Part shown: positions 34,371 through 44,408 of the stretch, one piece after another
How positions within the stretch are numbered: the first letter of the stretch is position 1
How the letters are laid out: every line of letters starts with the position of its first letter
Assembly (NCBI GenBank): GCA_035772735.1
Contig: JASDFA010000016.1
Location: 177,139,001 to 177,203,000 of the forward strand
Length of the DNA stretch: 64,000 bases
Direction of reading: 5' to 3'
DNA from: Datura wrightii
Taxonomy: Eukaryota; Streptophyta; Magnoliopsida; Solanales; Solanaceae
Program-made: the position numbers and the translations under genes
The notes under the pieces: model-generated
Databases searched by the model: none
Told to the model about the DNA's origin: nothing
The model's input: the letters and a program-made list of their open reading frames with translations, nothing else

Positions 34371-34388
34371 TCCCCGGCAACGGCGCCA
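34371..34388 (-). other. At2 primer-binding site (Asp-tRNA type)
   Basis: On the minus strand tggcgccgttgccgggga lies 6 nt inside the 5' LTR end. It differs from the At1 site by one base. Confidence 0.88.
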
Positions 34389-34394
34389 AAAATT

Positions 34395-35908
34395 TGTTGG
34401 GACTACGCCCAAGCGCACACGCAAGCGTATGTGGTCTTACAAGTAATACAGTGGCCCTTTTTAAGAGGCGGATGTCGAACCCACAGGGACTGGACTAATT
34501 TAGCTAATTATCAAGTTCAAGTGTGATATTAACTTTCGCAAGTATTGATATAGACTTTCTCGATAAAGTTTAATTAAGTCTAGGGGTGGTCACAGAAATA
34601 CTCTGAAGTAATTCAAGGAGCGACTAGAGCTAAGGCCAGATAATCATGCGATACTGTGCTTTGTAATGGTTTAAGTATGGAATTATCAATTATCGTCTCA
34701 CATAATTACAATTTCATGTTCATGGTCTTTTGAGCCTCTAAACACGACAAACTAGCCTCACAACTACATCATTGAGCGGGGATGTGACATTCTAGTTCGT
34801 GGGCAATTCAATTATGGGAATGTGGTTTACGGGGTTTATGCTCTTGATTAAGGACTTTCTTACCTCTAATCATTTAACTCAACTTAGCTTCACAACTACT
34901 TCTTTGAGTGGTGGAGTGACAATTCTAAGTTGATTTCTTATTATCATCCCGTTTTATCAGCCAAGCAAGGCAAATTAGGTATAATTTCTTATCCTAACCG
35001 CGAATTATATCGTAAGATACAAACTTGCTCCCTACATTCTTTGTTCTTGCCTAGGTTTACTTTCTCAAGCTTTTATCTAGGTGTAACGTGTGTGTTTTCA
35101 TGGCGATCAATCATAAAAACAACCATAATTAAGAATGTAAGACAAAACAACAATTAATAACTTAAAACCCAAAACAAATTCACATAGTCACAATCATATC
35201 TTGTGGCCTCAACCCTACAGGAAGGGTTATAGCCACTCAAGTTCGTATAATTACAAGAAAACATAATTAACGTAACATACTTACAAGAATTGGTAGAAGA
35301 GAAGATGAAATTTACGAACCCTAGGTGAGTTCTCCCACTTCTCCCTTCACTCCTTGGTAGTTTTTCAGAAATATTATGTGACAAAATGTTTTTAGGAGCT
35401 AAGGGACCTATTTATAGTAAATGAGAGGTGTATAAAATTATGCCCGACATGAAATAGCTCCGTGGCATGGAGGTGGTCGCGCCAATTTACCTCCGTGACA
35501 CGGAGGCATCGCGTAGGCACGCTGGAAATCCAAAACAGTCTGCAAGCAGACCCCTTCCACGTTGGCAGCGTGTCACGCTGCTTGTGCAGCACACTAGGGG
35601 CCGTGGCACTCCACTGGTCGCGTAGCCTGCCTTTCGTGGCACGTTTCCAACATGCAGGTGGGCTATTTCGCGTGTCCCCCTTGCCGACGTTCGTGTTTTA
35701 CTTTCGATTCCATGCCTCCACTTCACCAACTCATGGATTAGTTCTTCAAATTCATTTTAAACCTACAAAAACAAGAGCTAATCATGTTGGCTAGTATACA
35801 TATTCACATTTACATAGAAGTACATGAGAATGCATATAATTAAGTCGATAAACAAGATAAAACTAAGTTATAAAGCGTCACTTGGGCATGATATTTTGCC
35901 CAAGATCA
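34395..35908 (-). repeat. At2 5' LTR
   Basis: This 1514-bp LTR reads tgttgggactac ... caagatca on the plus strand. The TATA box (ctatttata, plus-strand reading) is at 35408-35416, CACG palindromic words at about 35455-35690, a GTAAGT donor-like site near 35280 and the U5 motif tcgaacccacaggga at about 34473-34487. It is the uninterrupted partner of the split 3' LTR. Confidence 0.92.
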
Positions 35909-35913
35909 TGCAC
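35909..35913. repeat. Target-site duplication of At2 (right copy)
   Basis: The sequence tgcac is identical to 18685-18689 and directly follows the LTR end. E3 reverse transcriptase resumes at the next base. Confidence 0.92.
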
Positions 35914-36500
35914 CTATGTTATTCTTGAAAAAGAAAGATGGTACAATGAGGATATGCATTGATTATAGACGGCTAAATAAGGCAACGATCAAGAATAAAT
36001 ACTCGTTGCCTCATATTGATGATTTATTCAATCAACTACAATGTGGTACTCACTTTTCCAAAATTGACCTGAGGTCAAGTTACCATCAATTGAGAATCAA
36101 GACCGAGGATATCTCTAAGATAGTCTTTCGAACCAGATATGGGCACTTTGAATTCCTGGTGATGTCCTTCGGGTTAACTAATGCACATGCGACATTTATG
36201 GACCTCATGAATAGGGTATTCAAGCCATACTTAGACCATTTTGTTATTGTGTTCATTGATGACATTCTGGTCTACTCCCGGAGTAACGTAAAACATGAGC
36301 AACAACTGAGAATTGTGCTACAAACACTTAGAGAACAAAAAATTTATGCCAAGTTCTCAAAATATAAGTTCTGGTTGGCCATAATTTCCTTTTTAGGACA
36401 CGTAGTGTCACGGGATGAAATTCAAGTTGATCCAAAGAAGATCGAAGTGGTTCGAGATTGGCCTCGACCCAGTATTCCTATAGAGATAAACAACTTCTAA
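35914..36500 (+). pseudogene. E3 reverse transcriptase, right part
   Basis: An uninterrupted run of 194 residues from 35916 covers most of RT: FLKKKDGTMRICIDYRRLN, NKYSLPHIDDLF, SSYHQLRIK, MSFGLTNAHATF and the catalytic VFIDDILVYS (residues 111-120). It then gives SFLGHVVS and a stop at 36498 just before the expected GLAGYY. It continues the motif interrupted at 18684. The ATG at 35916 is an internal Met, not a start. The core is well kept, but the gene is split by 17 kb of other elements. Confidence 0.9.
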
Positions 36501-37100
36501 GGACTAGCTGGATATTACAAAAGGTTTATGAAGGGCTTCTCAAAGATATCAGCACTATTGACATGCTTAACTCAAAAAGGTGTAGTAGTCCAATGGTCTA
36601 ATGGATGTGAAGAAGGTTTTAAGAAATTAAAGACCGCATTGACAATGACTCCGATTTTGACGTTAACTACAGTGGAGGGTGGTTTCACCATTTATTGTGA
36701 TGCATCTTAAGTCGGATTGGGTTGTGTCTTAATGCAGAATGGTAAAGTGGTCGCATATGCATCTCGACAACTAAAGATTCATGAGAAGAATTATCCGACT
36801 CATAACCTGGAATTGGCCGCAGTCATATTTGCACTGAAGATCTAGCGTCACTATCTATATGGTGAGCCATGTGAAATTTATATAGATCATAAGAGTCTAC
36901 AAGTACATATTCAAGCAAAAAGATCTAAATCTGAGACAATGATGGTGGTTAGAGTTACTTAAAGATTATGATCTTACCATTTTGTATCACCCTAGAAAGG
37001 CGAATATGGTGGCAGATGCTTTGAGTAGAAAGTCTATGGGTAGTTTGGCCCGGTTCACTATTGAAAAGCTATCTATGGTTATGGATAATCGGGCATAGGC
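36501..37100 (+). pseudogene. E3 RT connection and RNase H
   Basis: The frame from 36501 reads GLAGYYKRFMKGFS, VQWSNGCEEGFKKLK and FTIYCDAS, then a stop at about 36708. It continues with NYPTHNLELAAVIF, another stop, IDHKSLQ, a shift and MVADALSRKS at about 37005-37035. The Asp residues of YCDAS and DHKS remain. Confidence 0.84.
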
Positions 37101-38637
37101 CAATCAGGGAGTTCAAATTGATCATACAGTGCCAGGAAAGTTACTAGTGGGTATGGTGGTACAATCGTCCTTAGTTGGACAAGTCAAGACTCACCAATAT
37201 GAAGATCCGTAACTTGATAAACTATGAGATTGAGTGAAGGATAAGGGCGTTAAGTCATTCTCTATTGATGGTGAGGGCGTGCTTCATCAACATGATAGAT
37301 TGTGTATTCCCATTGTGGGTGATGTGAAACAGCTGATTCTTGAAGAGGCTCATAGTTCACGATACTCCATTCACCCAAGTACTACAAAAATGTATCAAGA
37401 CTTCATGGATTATACTGGTGGAAGGGTATGAAGGCTAATATTTTGAAGCATATGACTAGTTGCTTAAATTGTCAACAAGTCAAGTATGAACATAAAAAAC
37501 TTGGGGGAGTAATGCAAAACTTGATCATCCCAGAGTGGAAGTGGGAGAGAATTACTATGGATTTTGTTGTTGGGTTGCCAAGTACTTTCAAGAAACATGA
37601 TTCAGTTTGGGTGATTGGGATAGACTCACAAAGTCAGCATATTTCATATCAATTCGGGTTACTCATACCTCGAAGAAGTTAGCAGATATTTACCTTCGTG
37701 AGATAGTTTGGCTTCATGGTGCGCCTATTTCAATATTATTTGATCGAGGTGCACAATTCACTAATGAGTTTTGGAAGTCTTTTCAGAAGTCATTAGGTTC
37801 GCAAGTCGAGTTGAGTACAACTTTTCATCCACAAACTAACGGACAATCTGAATAGGTTATTCAGATCTTGGAGGACATACTTAGGGCTTGTGCAATCAAT
37901 TTTGGTGGTCATTGGGACAATTAGTTTCCTTTGACAGAGTTTTATTATAATAACAACTACTAATCAAGTATACAAATAGCGCTATTTGAGGCTCTATATG
38001 GTCGCAAGTGTCGTTCTCCAGTTAGATGGTTTGAACCTAGCGAAGCACAATTATTACGTCCAGATTTAGTTCAGCAAGCTTTGGAGAAAGTTGCATTGAT
38101 ACGAGAACGACTTAAGACAACACAAAGTAGACAAAAGTCCTATGCAGATAAGCAAGTCCATGATATGAAGTTCATGAATGGTGAGAAAGTCATTTTAAAA
38201 GTTTCCCCTATGAAAGGAGTTATGAGATTTGACCAAAAAGGTAATTTAAGTCCTAGATATATTGGTCCTTATAAGATTTTGGATCAGATTGGGTTGGTGG
38301 CATATGGACTTGCCTTACTTTCGAGATTGTCCATTGTTCATCCTGTGTTTCACGTGTCCATGCTTAGAGGATATGTTCATGATGATAGTCATAAGATCTA
38401 GTCGGAGGACATGAAACTTGATAAGAATTTGACTTATGAGGAAGGTCCGATATCTATTATTCATATGTAAGTGCGACAATTGAGGTCCAAGAAGGTGTCT
38501 TCCGTCAAAGTGTTATGGCGCAATCTTCCAATCGAGAAGACTACTTGGGAGTTCGTGGCGGACATGCAAGATAGATATCCTCACCTATTTGACTCTATAA
38601 GTATGATTATAAACCCGTTCGAGGACGAACATTATTT
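37101..38637 (+). pseudogene. E3 integrase with chromodomain
   Basis: The HHCC domain (EEAHSSRYSIH ... CLNCQQ) is at about 37345-37485, with a frameshift near 37420. The core shows MDFVVGLP, a shift at about 37605, FDRGAQFT and NGQSE followed by a stop at 37852-37855. The region from 38081 is open (KVSPMKGVMRF, SPRYIGPYKI, FHVSMLRGYV). The chromodomain (about 38440-38590: VRQLRSKKVSSVKVLWRN, TTWE) is followed by RYPHLF. This confirms E3 as a chromovirus. Confidence 0.86.
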
Positions 38638-38651
38638 TTAGAAGGAGAGAA
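38638..38651 (+). other. E3 polypurine tract
   Basis: The sequence ttagaaggagagaa lies between the phrase ttcgaggacgaac and the LTR start tgtaataaccc. It is equivalent to 6402-6416. Confidence 0.75.
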
Positions 38652-40117
38652 TGTAATAACCCTAATTTTATAAAAGGTTATTTAGTAATTACGCAGGAAA
38701 AAGATAAGAATTTAAAAATAATTGTAATAATAATAGTAATAATAAGGGCTAAAGCCCAATTGAACTAAAAACTTAAAATATCAGAAATTGCTGGTGGATA
38801 AAAAAAGAAATCACACAGGAGTAGAAAGAAAAAACAAAATGCAAGAAAAAAAGAAAATCATGCAGAAGAGGAGAGAAAAAAAGAAGAGAAAAGGGAAGAA
38901 AAGAATAAGGATTTTCGATCCAAAGAATCAAAGTAATGATCCAAATTTTTTTCCTTGATTTATTACACGATTATAAGAAAGTTTATAGGATAGAAACATG
39001 GAGAAATTTTGAAGAATTAAGAAAGTTTAGCCCTAGGATTCTTCAACCTAAATCATCAATTTGAAAGGGAAAATGTTATCAACATTCAATTTTTATTAAT
39101 GTTCTAGAATCCTCTAATTGAGGAGATCTGTGGGTGGTTAGAGTTCGGGAACTCTGCCCCGTTGACCAGAGTTGACTTTTTCGGTCAAACCTTTGACCAT
39201 AAGTTTGACTTTCGTTAATAATTAAGAAAACATCTACCAAAGGATTTTTAACCATTCTAAATCCATTTTTGTGTAGCTTGAGGTGACGCCGGAACCCGAG
39301 AGCATAGTTCTGAGTTATTGAAAAGTGTGCTTGAGTTGTGTATTCGAGGTAAGTGAGATTTTAAGCTTTAGTGCTTGCTTTTTAAACCTGTTATAAAAAT
39401 TATGTTTTGTCTGCCTGGTCCATGTGTTGGAACAAACATGTAGTTGACAGAATCCGTGGTCTTTAACCAACCACATATATGTTATTTTAAGAAAAATATT
39501 TTTTGAGGAAAATTATTTAATAATTGATCTTACTTCACTGCCATGATATAGTTACTAGGAGCATACATGCGCTTGTCATGATATGTTAGGGGCCTTGTAC
39601 TTGCGGCCATAGTATACTATTGGAGCATTATATATGCTGTCGAGGACTAGTGGGGGTGTTATGTTGATCTCTTTCACTGCCATTTAACAAGTTTTGAGTG
39701 TGAGTTGTGTTGATATATATATATATATATATTGATCTTGTTGAATATTTTTTTTGACTTTATTGAGTTTTATATTTTGAAAAATATTGTTGTGCATATT
39801 ATTTTTGTTCTTGTTGTGATTGCATTTTCTAACACCTGTTTCAGAAGTATTAAAGTGGTGGGTCGAGGATCTTACTGAGTTATATTTATATATAGCTTAC
39901 TCCTTACTTGCATGTCTATGCAGATTCTGTTACGGGAGGTGAGACTAGTGGCTGACAAGTTCGTTCGCGTAGATTCTATTGCTGAGGTGAGCCTTCGCAT
40001 CGATTCGTGGAGGCTATCATTTCAACTTTATTTAATCTTTGTATATATTTTCTTTCTTGGGGTTTGCATGCCCGATATCTAAACTCATGTAACTCTATTA
40101 GATGCTCCATGGTCTTG
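38652..40117 (+). repeat. E3 3' LTR (interrupted or truncated)
   Basis: The LTR begins tgtaataaccctaatttt after the polypurine tract. It includes a purine-rich stretch (38800-38930), a strong donor-like GAG|GTAAGT at 39346-39354 and an (AT)n run at 39712-39732. At 40118 a hAT-like element begins. The LTR end was not identified: whether 41070-41140 continues it cannot be decided, because no second E3 LTR is in the window. Confidence 0.7.
39712..39732. repeat. (AT)n microsatellite
   Basis: About ten AT units lie within the E3 LTR. Confidence 0.9.
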
Positions 40118-41069
40118 GGCTCATTTGTTTGTACTTAATGGAGGTTTGAATCTGAATGGTTCAGACCTTAGACCATTAAGTGCATTTGTTTTCATTAAGA
40201 TTTCAACACTTATTTGGTCTGAATAGGACTTAATCATTAAGATATGGAACAGAGTCTTAATAATATTAAGAGGTTATTTGTATGGATAATTTTCACTACC
40301 ATTATATCCAAAACCACCAGTCATCACCAATAACCAACTATGTCATCACAACCACAACCACCATTACCGTCACCAACCACCAGCCACCACCACCAATCAC
40401 CTTTTTCATCGTTGTCAACCACCACTGTTGTCAACCACCACTGTCACTCATTATTGTACATACCACCTCCATCATAATAGTTATATTCACTGCCGCCACC
40501 ACCACCATCACTACCGCTATCGCCGCCGCCGCCACCTCTACCACATCTATCAGTCACTACCACCACTGCGGTCAATCCCTACTACCAACCACCTCCACCA
40601 TCATAACTAGCACTGCCACCATCTATACCACCACATATTATTCAACCACCATCATCAACACTGACAACTACTAACATCAACCAACTTCACCATCACAACC
40701 ACCACTACCAACCGCCATCATAGCGTCAACCATACAACACCAACAAACTACATCATCACAACCATTATCACCACCATTATTACAAACTATCACCACCACC
40801 TTACTAGCCACTAACACCAATTATTACCACCGCCATCACTAGTAAATATAAATATTTTATTTTTTATTATATTAATAATTTTTAATATTTAATTATTTTT
40901 TATTTGAATTGTATTTAATCTATTTACAAGTAAATAAAGTATACACATTCAAATGTTGAAAAACAAATAGTTTCAATCATTCAGTATTCAGATCTAGAGA
41001 CAACATCTTAATAATTCAGATATGCATTCAGATTCAGACGTCTTAATCTTAATGAAAACAAATGAGGCT
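40118..41069. mobile_element. Non-autonomous hAT-like transposon
   Basis: The left end reads ggctcatttgtttgtact. The right end, reverse-complemented, reads agcctcatttgttttcat, giving imperfect terminal inverted repeats of about 22 bp. Subterminal motifs tctgaat and cattaag recur at both ends in both orientations, as in plant hAT elements. The interior is mostly CCA/ACC-rich simple sequence with no transposase. An 8-bp target duplication was not clear, so the ends may be off by a few bases. Confidence 0.6.
40290..40850. repeat. CCA/ACC-rich low-complexity tract
   Basis: This is a degenerate array of accacc and catcac trinucleotides. Its open frames (for example from 40282) encode only His/Thr/Tyr-rich simple peptide and are not genes. 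Confidence 0.85.
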
Positions 41070-41140
41070 TAGTGTGGGATTTGGACTAGAGATACACTAC
41101 TTAAACGGTCTTTGTGCTTTCTTATGAATAAACTTGATTT

Positions 41141-42290
41141 TGGTTGGATAATCATTTCATTTTATCACCCCCATCAAGGATGTTACAGTTAAAAGATGAG
41201 ATCTACAACTTCCAGCAAATTAAGATGGAGGCACTTCATGAAACCTGGCTGAGGTTCAAAAAGAAGTTGACTAAGTGCCCGAACCATAAAATCCCAGATG
41301 ACAGTTTATTGGAAATCTTTTACAGGTCTCTTAATAATAGCACCAAGGTTGTAGCAGACACGGTGGCGGGTAGAGCATTGATGAGTTACACCTGGGAGGA
41401 AGCAGCCACTATCCTTGACAGGGTGACAAAGACAAGCAGGGCCTGGCATACGAGGGAGGCTGATGTAGTGCAGGTACATATACTTTTGGTTTGACTGCAA
41501 ACCAACGAAGGAAGGAGGAAGAACGCAATCAGGAGTTGGTTCACATGCGCACATCATTGGATTTGCTGACAAAGCATATCATGGGAGCAGGAGCCAAAAA
41601 GGTAAATGCAGTGGGAACTCAAGGAAGGGAGCAGGGAGCAGAGAACTCTGATTCTGAGGAAGAGAAAAGCTTCCTAGATAGCCAAGTGGCGGGTTTTCGA
41701 GCATACGCCCAAGCATATGGACAAGACAATTGGTGCCAAGGCTCTGTAAATCATGGTTGGAATCAATACAGAGACAACTACAAAAGGAACGGGTTTAGAG
41801 ATAGGAGTCATGGTCGTGAGCGAGAGAGAGAATGGAGAAGGAATGATGGATATCGCAATGACCGGGCTGGAGTATATGTGCCTCCTAACGCACGAGAAGG
41901 GGAGGCCGGACAATCAAAGTTGGAGAGTATGATGGCCAAAATGCTGAAAAAAGTGAGGTCCACGGATGATTAGTTAAAAGAAATTAGAAGTGACGTATCT
42001 AGTATGGGTCAGAAAGTGGAATCTCACGGCACCACCATCAAGTAGATAGAACACCAACTTGGGCAACTCTCGACATCAATGAACCCTGGGCAAAAGGGTA
42101 CACTTCCTAGCAACACTGTCCAGAACCCAAAGAATGATGCTCATTGCATGGCAGTGATGAATAGGAGTGGTAAAACCACAGTTAAACCCCCGTTCCCTAT
42201 TGAGGTCGAAAGGAGGAGAGAGAGCGTAATTGAGGAAGAAGAGATTGGTGATGAGACATAACATGATGAGTTGCAAGAGGTCCCTAGGGG
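41141..42290 (+). pseudogene. gag: E4 gag (5'-truncated)
   Basis: Athila-type gag starts abruptly in the middle of the capsid domain. It reads W, then LDNHFILSPPSRMLQLKDEI (equivalent to the FFPSGK region of At1), ETWLRFKKKLTKCPNH, and VVADTVAGRALMSYTWEEA. After a stop near 41494 the frame from 41491 is open (LDLLTKHIMGAGAKKVNAV, and an Arg/Gly/Asn-rich segment with RGRERERE-like repeats) to 41973. A further in-frame stretch (EHQLGQLSTSMNPGQKG) runs to a stop near 42260. No zinc knuckle was found. The 5' LTR and primer site are missing. Confidence 0.8.
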
Positions 42291-42326
42291 TGAGAAGGAA
42301 TACGACATAGATCGAGGGGAAATCTA

Positions 42327-43055
42327 GTGCAAAAGGCTATCCCGAGACTATTGCCACCATTCCCGCAAAGGATGAAGAAAAAGGCGGATAACGGTAAGTT
42401 CCAAAAATTTCTTTCAATGCTTAAGCAACTTTCTGTGAATATACCGTTGGTCAAAGCACTAGAGCAGATGTCGGGATATGAAAAATTCATGAAGGACCTG
42501 GTGACGAAGAAAATATCTATGAGCTATGAGCCGGTTGACAATGTCCATCACTGTAGTGCCATAGTAACAAGGGTCTTAGCTCAGAAAAAGGAAGACCCAG
42601 GTGCCTTTATGATACCTTGTACCATTGGTAATGTCGATTTCGCAAGGGCACTCTATGATCTGGGAGCTAGCATTAATCTAATGCCCTTGGCGGTCTTCAA
42701 GAAGCTAGAATTGGGAGCCCCCACACCAACCAACATGTGGCTACTGATGGCCGACAGAACAGTAAAGAGACCAGTGGGCATCCTAGTTGAAGTGCTCGTC
42801 AAGGTTGATAAACTTATATTCCCAGCAGACTTCGTGATCTTGGATTGCGAGGTTGATTACGAGGTCCCCATCATTTTAGGGAGACCATTCCTCGCCGTTG
42901 GGAGAGGTCTAGTAGATGTAGAAGCTGGCCTGTTGAAGTTCAGGCTAAAAAAAGAAGAGGTCACTTTCAACATCTGTCGGGCTATGAAGCAACCAAAGGA
43001 ATTTAGGGTGATCTCAGAACTTGAGGATGAGTATGAGTCACTTGACGAATTCTGA
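42327..43055 (+). CDS. E4 aspartic protease, open frame
   Basis: This uninterrupted frame has 242 residues. Residues 8-50 carry the Pro-rich linker and LKQLSVNIPLVKALEQMSGY. The protease motif LYDLGASINLMPLAVF spans residues 109-124, with DLG as in At1. The flap region is KRPVGILVEVLVKVDKLIFP, and VPIILGRPFLAVGRGLVDVE lies near residues 185-204. It ends with an acidic tail and TGA at 43053. A frameshift separates it from gag upstream. No RT domain follows. The ATG at 42327 is simply the first in frame, and natural expression would be as gag-protease. Confidence 0.82.
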   Translation: MQKAIPRLLPPFPQRMKKKADNGKFQKFLSMLKQLSVNIPLVKALEQMSGYEKFMKDLVTKKISMSYEPVDNVHHCSAIVTRVLAQKKEDPGAFMIPCTIGNVDFARALYDLGASINLMPLAVFKKLELGAPTPTNMWLLMADRTVKRPVGILVEVLVKVDKLIFPADFVILDCEVDYEVPIILGRPFLAVGRGLVDVEAGLLKFRLKKEEVTFNICRAMKQPKEFRVISELEDEYESLDEF

Positions 43056-43215
43056 GTAGTCAAGAGACTTGCGTTGTTCCACGACGTTAAATCAGGTGCT
43101 TCTGGGGAGGCAACCAAGTGGTGGTTTGGTGAAATCTGAGTAACCAGACCACCTGCATCATGCCGCGATGTTAAATCAAGCGTTTCTTGGGAGGCAACCC
43201 AAGTTATTGATCTAA
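43051..43215 (+). repeat. Tandemly duplicated post-protease block of E4
   Basis: Two units of about 84 and 81 bp each start tctgagta. Each contains gacgttaaatca or gatgttaaatca, then ggaggcaacc. A single copy of the same block follows the protease in At1 and At2. Confidence 0.75.
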
Positions 43216-43269
43216 ATGTGTGCTCAATGTGCGGGGAAATAAAAATAGGTGCCTGAAAAATCTGCTGCT

Positions 43270-43510
43270 ACAGGATCTCAATACGACTCGTGGTGAGGTC
43301 CTACGAGTCGTGGTAGCAGTGGTGGTGAAAAGTAGAGAAACTTCTAAGCAAAGTCTGACCTACGACTCATCCTACGATTCTTACCTCAATGGTACGAGTC
43401 GTAGGATACACTCGTAGGTCACTAGGTAAGTTCTCTGTGGCTAAAGTCATTACGGGCCAGGGACGAGTCATAGGTTGCTCCTGTGACTCGTGGTACTAGT
43501 CGTGACGGGT
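43270..43510 (+). promoter_or_regulatory. E4 internal cluster of ACGAGTCGT palindromic words
   Basis: The near-palindromic word acgactcgt/acgagtcgt and one-base variants occur at least eight times, in both orientations. The same words fill the U3 part of the E4 LTR (48280-48700) and of the TK LTRs. The position, between protease and ORF3, parallels the palindromic cluster of At1. Confidence 0.55.
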
Positions 43511-43739
43511 CAAATTTACCCGATTCAGCCTAGATTTTTAAATTGTCCTTCACCTACTTAAACTTAAAAATCGACCATCTTCCCACGCGAACACCTCAAA
43601 ACCCACGACCCACGACTTGAGAACCCTCTTCCCAACACCCATAGCTTCCCATCATCAAGAAATTAAGCACGAAATTCTCTCTTCAACTGAGTGTGCAAAG
43701 CCCTAGAAGTTAATTTCCAGTCTATGAATTGACAATCAA

Positions 43740-44403
43740 GTAAGTGATTTACATTGCAAGTTCTTAATGCTTGAAAGTGAACTTAAGGGAATTGAAAACC
43801 CATAAGAATAACTGGGTATGCTTGAAAATCAATGGGTATGTGCGAAAAACACCAACTCGATCAAAAACCCATTGGAAATTTATTAAATTTCGGCCCTAGA
43901 ACACCTAAAGGGAGTTATGGGTAGGGGAGGACTAGTGATGTAAAAAGGGAGGTTATCATATGCTAGACTTGGGGGAAATATGAGTACCTACAAAATGTGC
44001 AAAATAAATACTTACACACTGAGCAAAAAGAATCGTAAGAAAAATTGGTCTGAAAAGGGTACGCAGCATAGTAAGAGTCGTAGGGTGACACCGCGGATCG
44101 CATAACTGCTCGTACCACTTATCTTGAAAAATCGATCTGGGAAGTCCACCCTACAACTCGTGGAATTGACCTATGGGTTGTACCACAAGTCGTGGTGAAA
44201 AATAGAATATATTCAAAATGGGACTTCATCAGATGACTCAAGGTACGGATCATACCTTCATGGTATGAGTCATACCTGCGAGTCGTGGGGCACCATCAGG
44301 GCTTCTCACGAGTCGTACCTTCGAGGTACTACTCGTACTGAGGACCCGTGATGAGATACTAAACTTCTTTTTCAAAAATGGAATGGTAACCTCTTTCTCA
44401 CAG
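43740..44403 (+). other. Predicted intron upstream of E4 ORF3
   Basis: The donor is CAA|GTAAGTG at 43740. The acceptor is cctctttctcacag ending at 44403, with a pyrimidine-rich tract, and actaaac (44358-44364) is a branch-like motif about 40 nt upstream. The first ATG of ORF3 follows at 44409. A second cluster of palindromic words (about 44040-44345) lies inside the intron. Prediction only. Confidence 0.45.
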
Positions 44404-44408
44404 GTACA

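Larger units (their letters stand above)
18690..35908 (-). mobile_element. At2: Athila-type element interrupted by At1
   Basis: This minus-strand element is bounded by tgcac duplications in E3 reverse transcriptase. Its 5' LTR is 34395-35908, primer site 34371-34388, gag-protease about 31835-34270, non-coding 3' part 29909-31770, polypurine tract 29894-29908, and 3' LTR in two parts (18690-19737 and 29428-29893). Without At1 it is about 7.5 kb. No RT, RNase H, integrase or ORF3 is visible, so it encodes at most gag and protease. In that respect it resembles the non-autonomous elements known as TR-GAG. Confidence 0.88.

Noticed and set aside
40282..40674. Open frame of 130 residues rich in His, Thr and Tyr
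   Set aside because: It is a translation of CCA/ACC simple sequence inside a transposon-like element. No domain is present, and several frames are open at once for the same compositional reason.
40109..41078. 8-bp target duplication for the hAT-like element
   Set aside because: Several registers were tried (for example ggtcttgg against ttagtgtg) and none matched well, so no duplication is reported.
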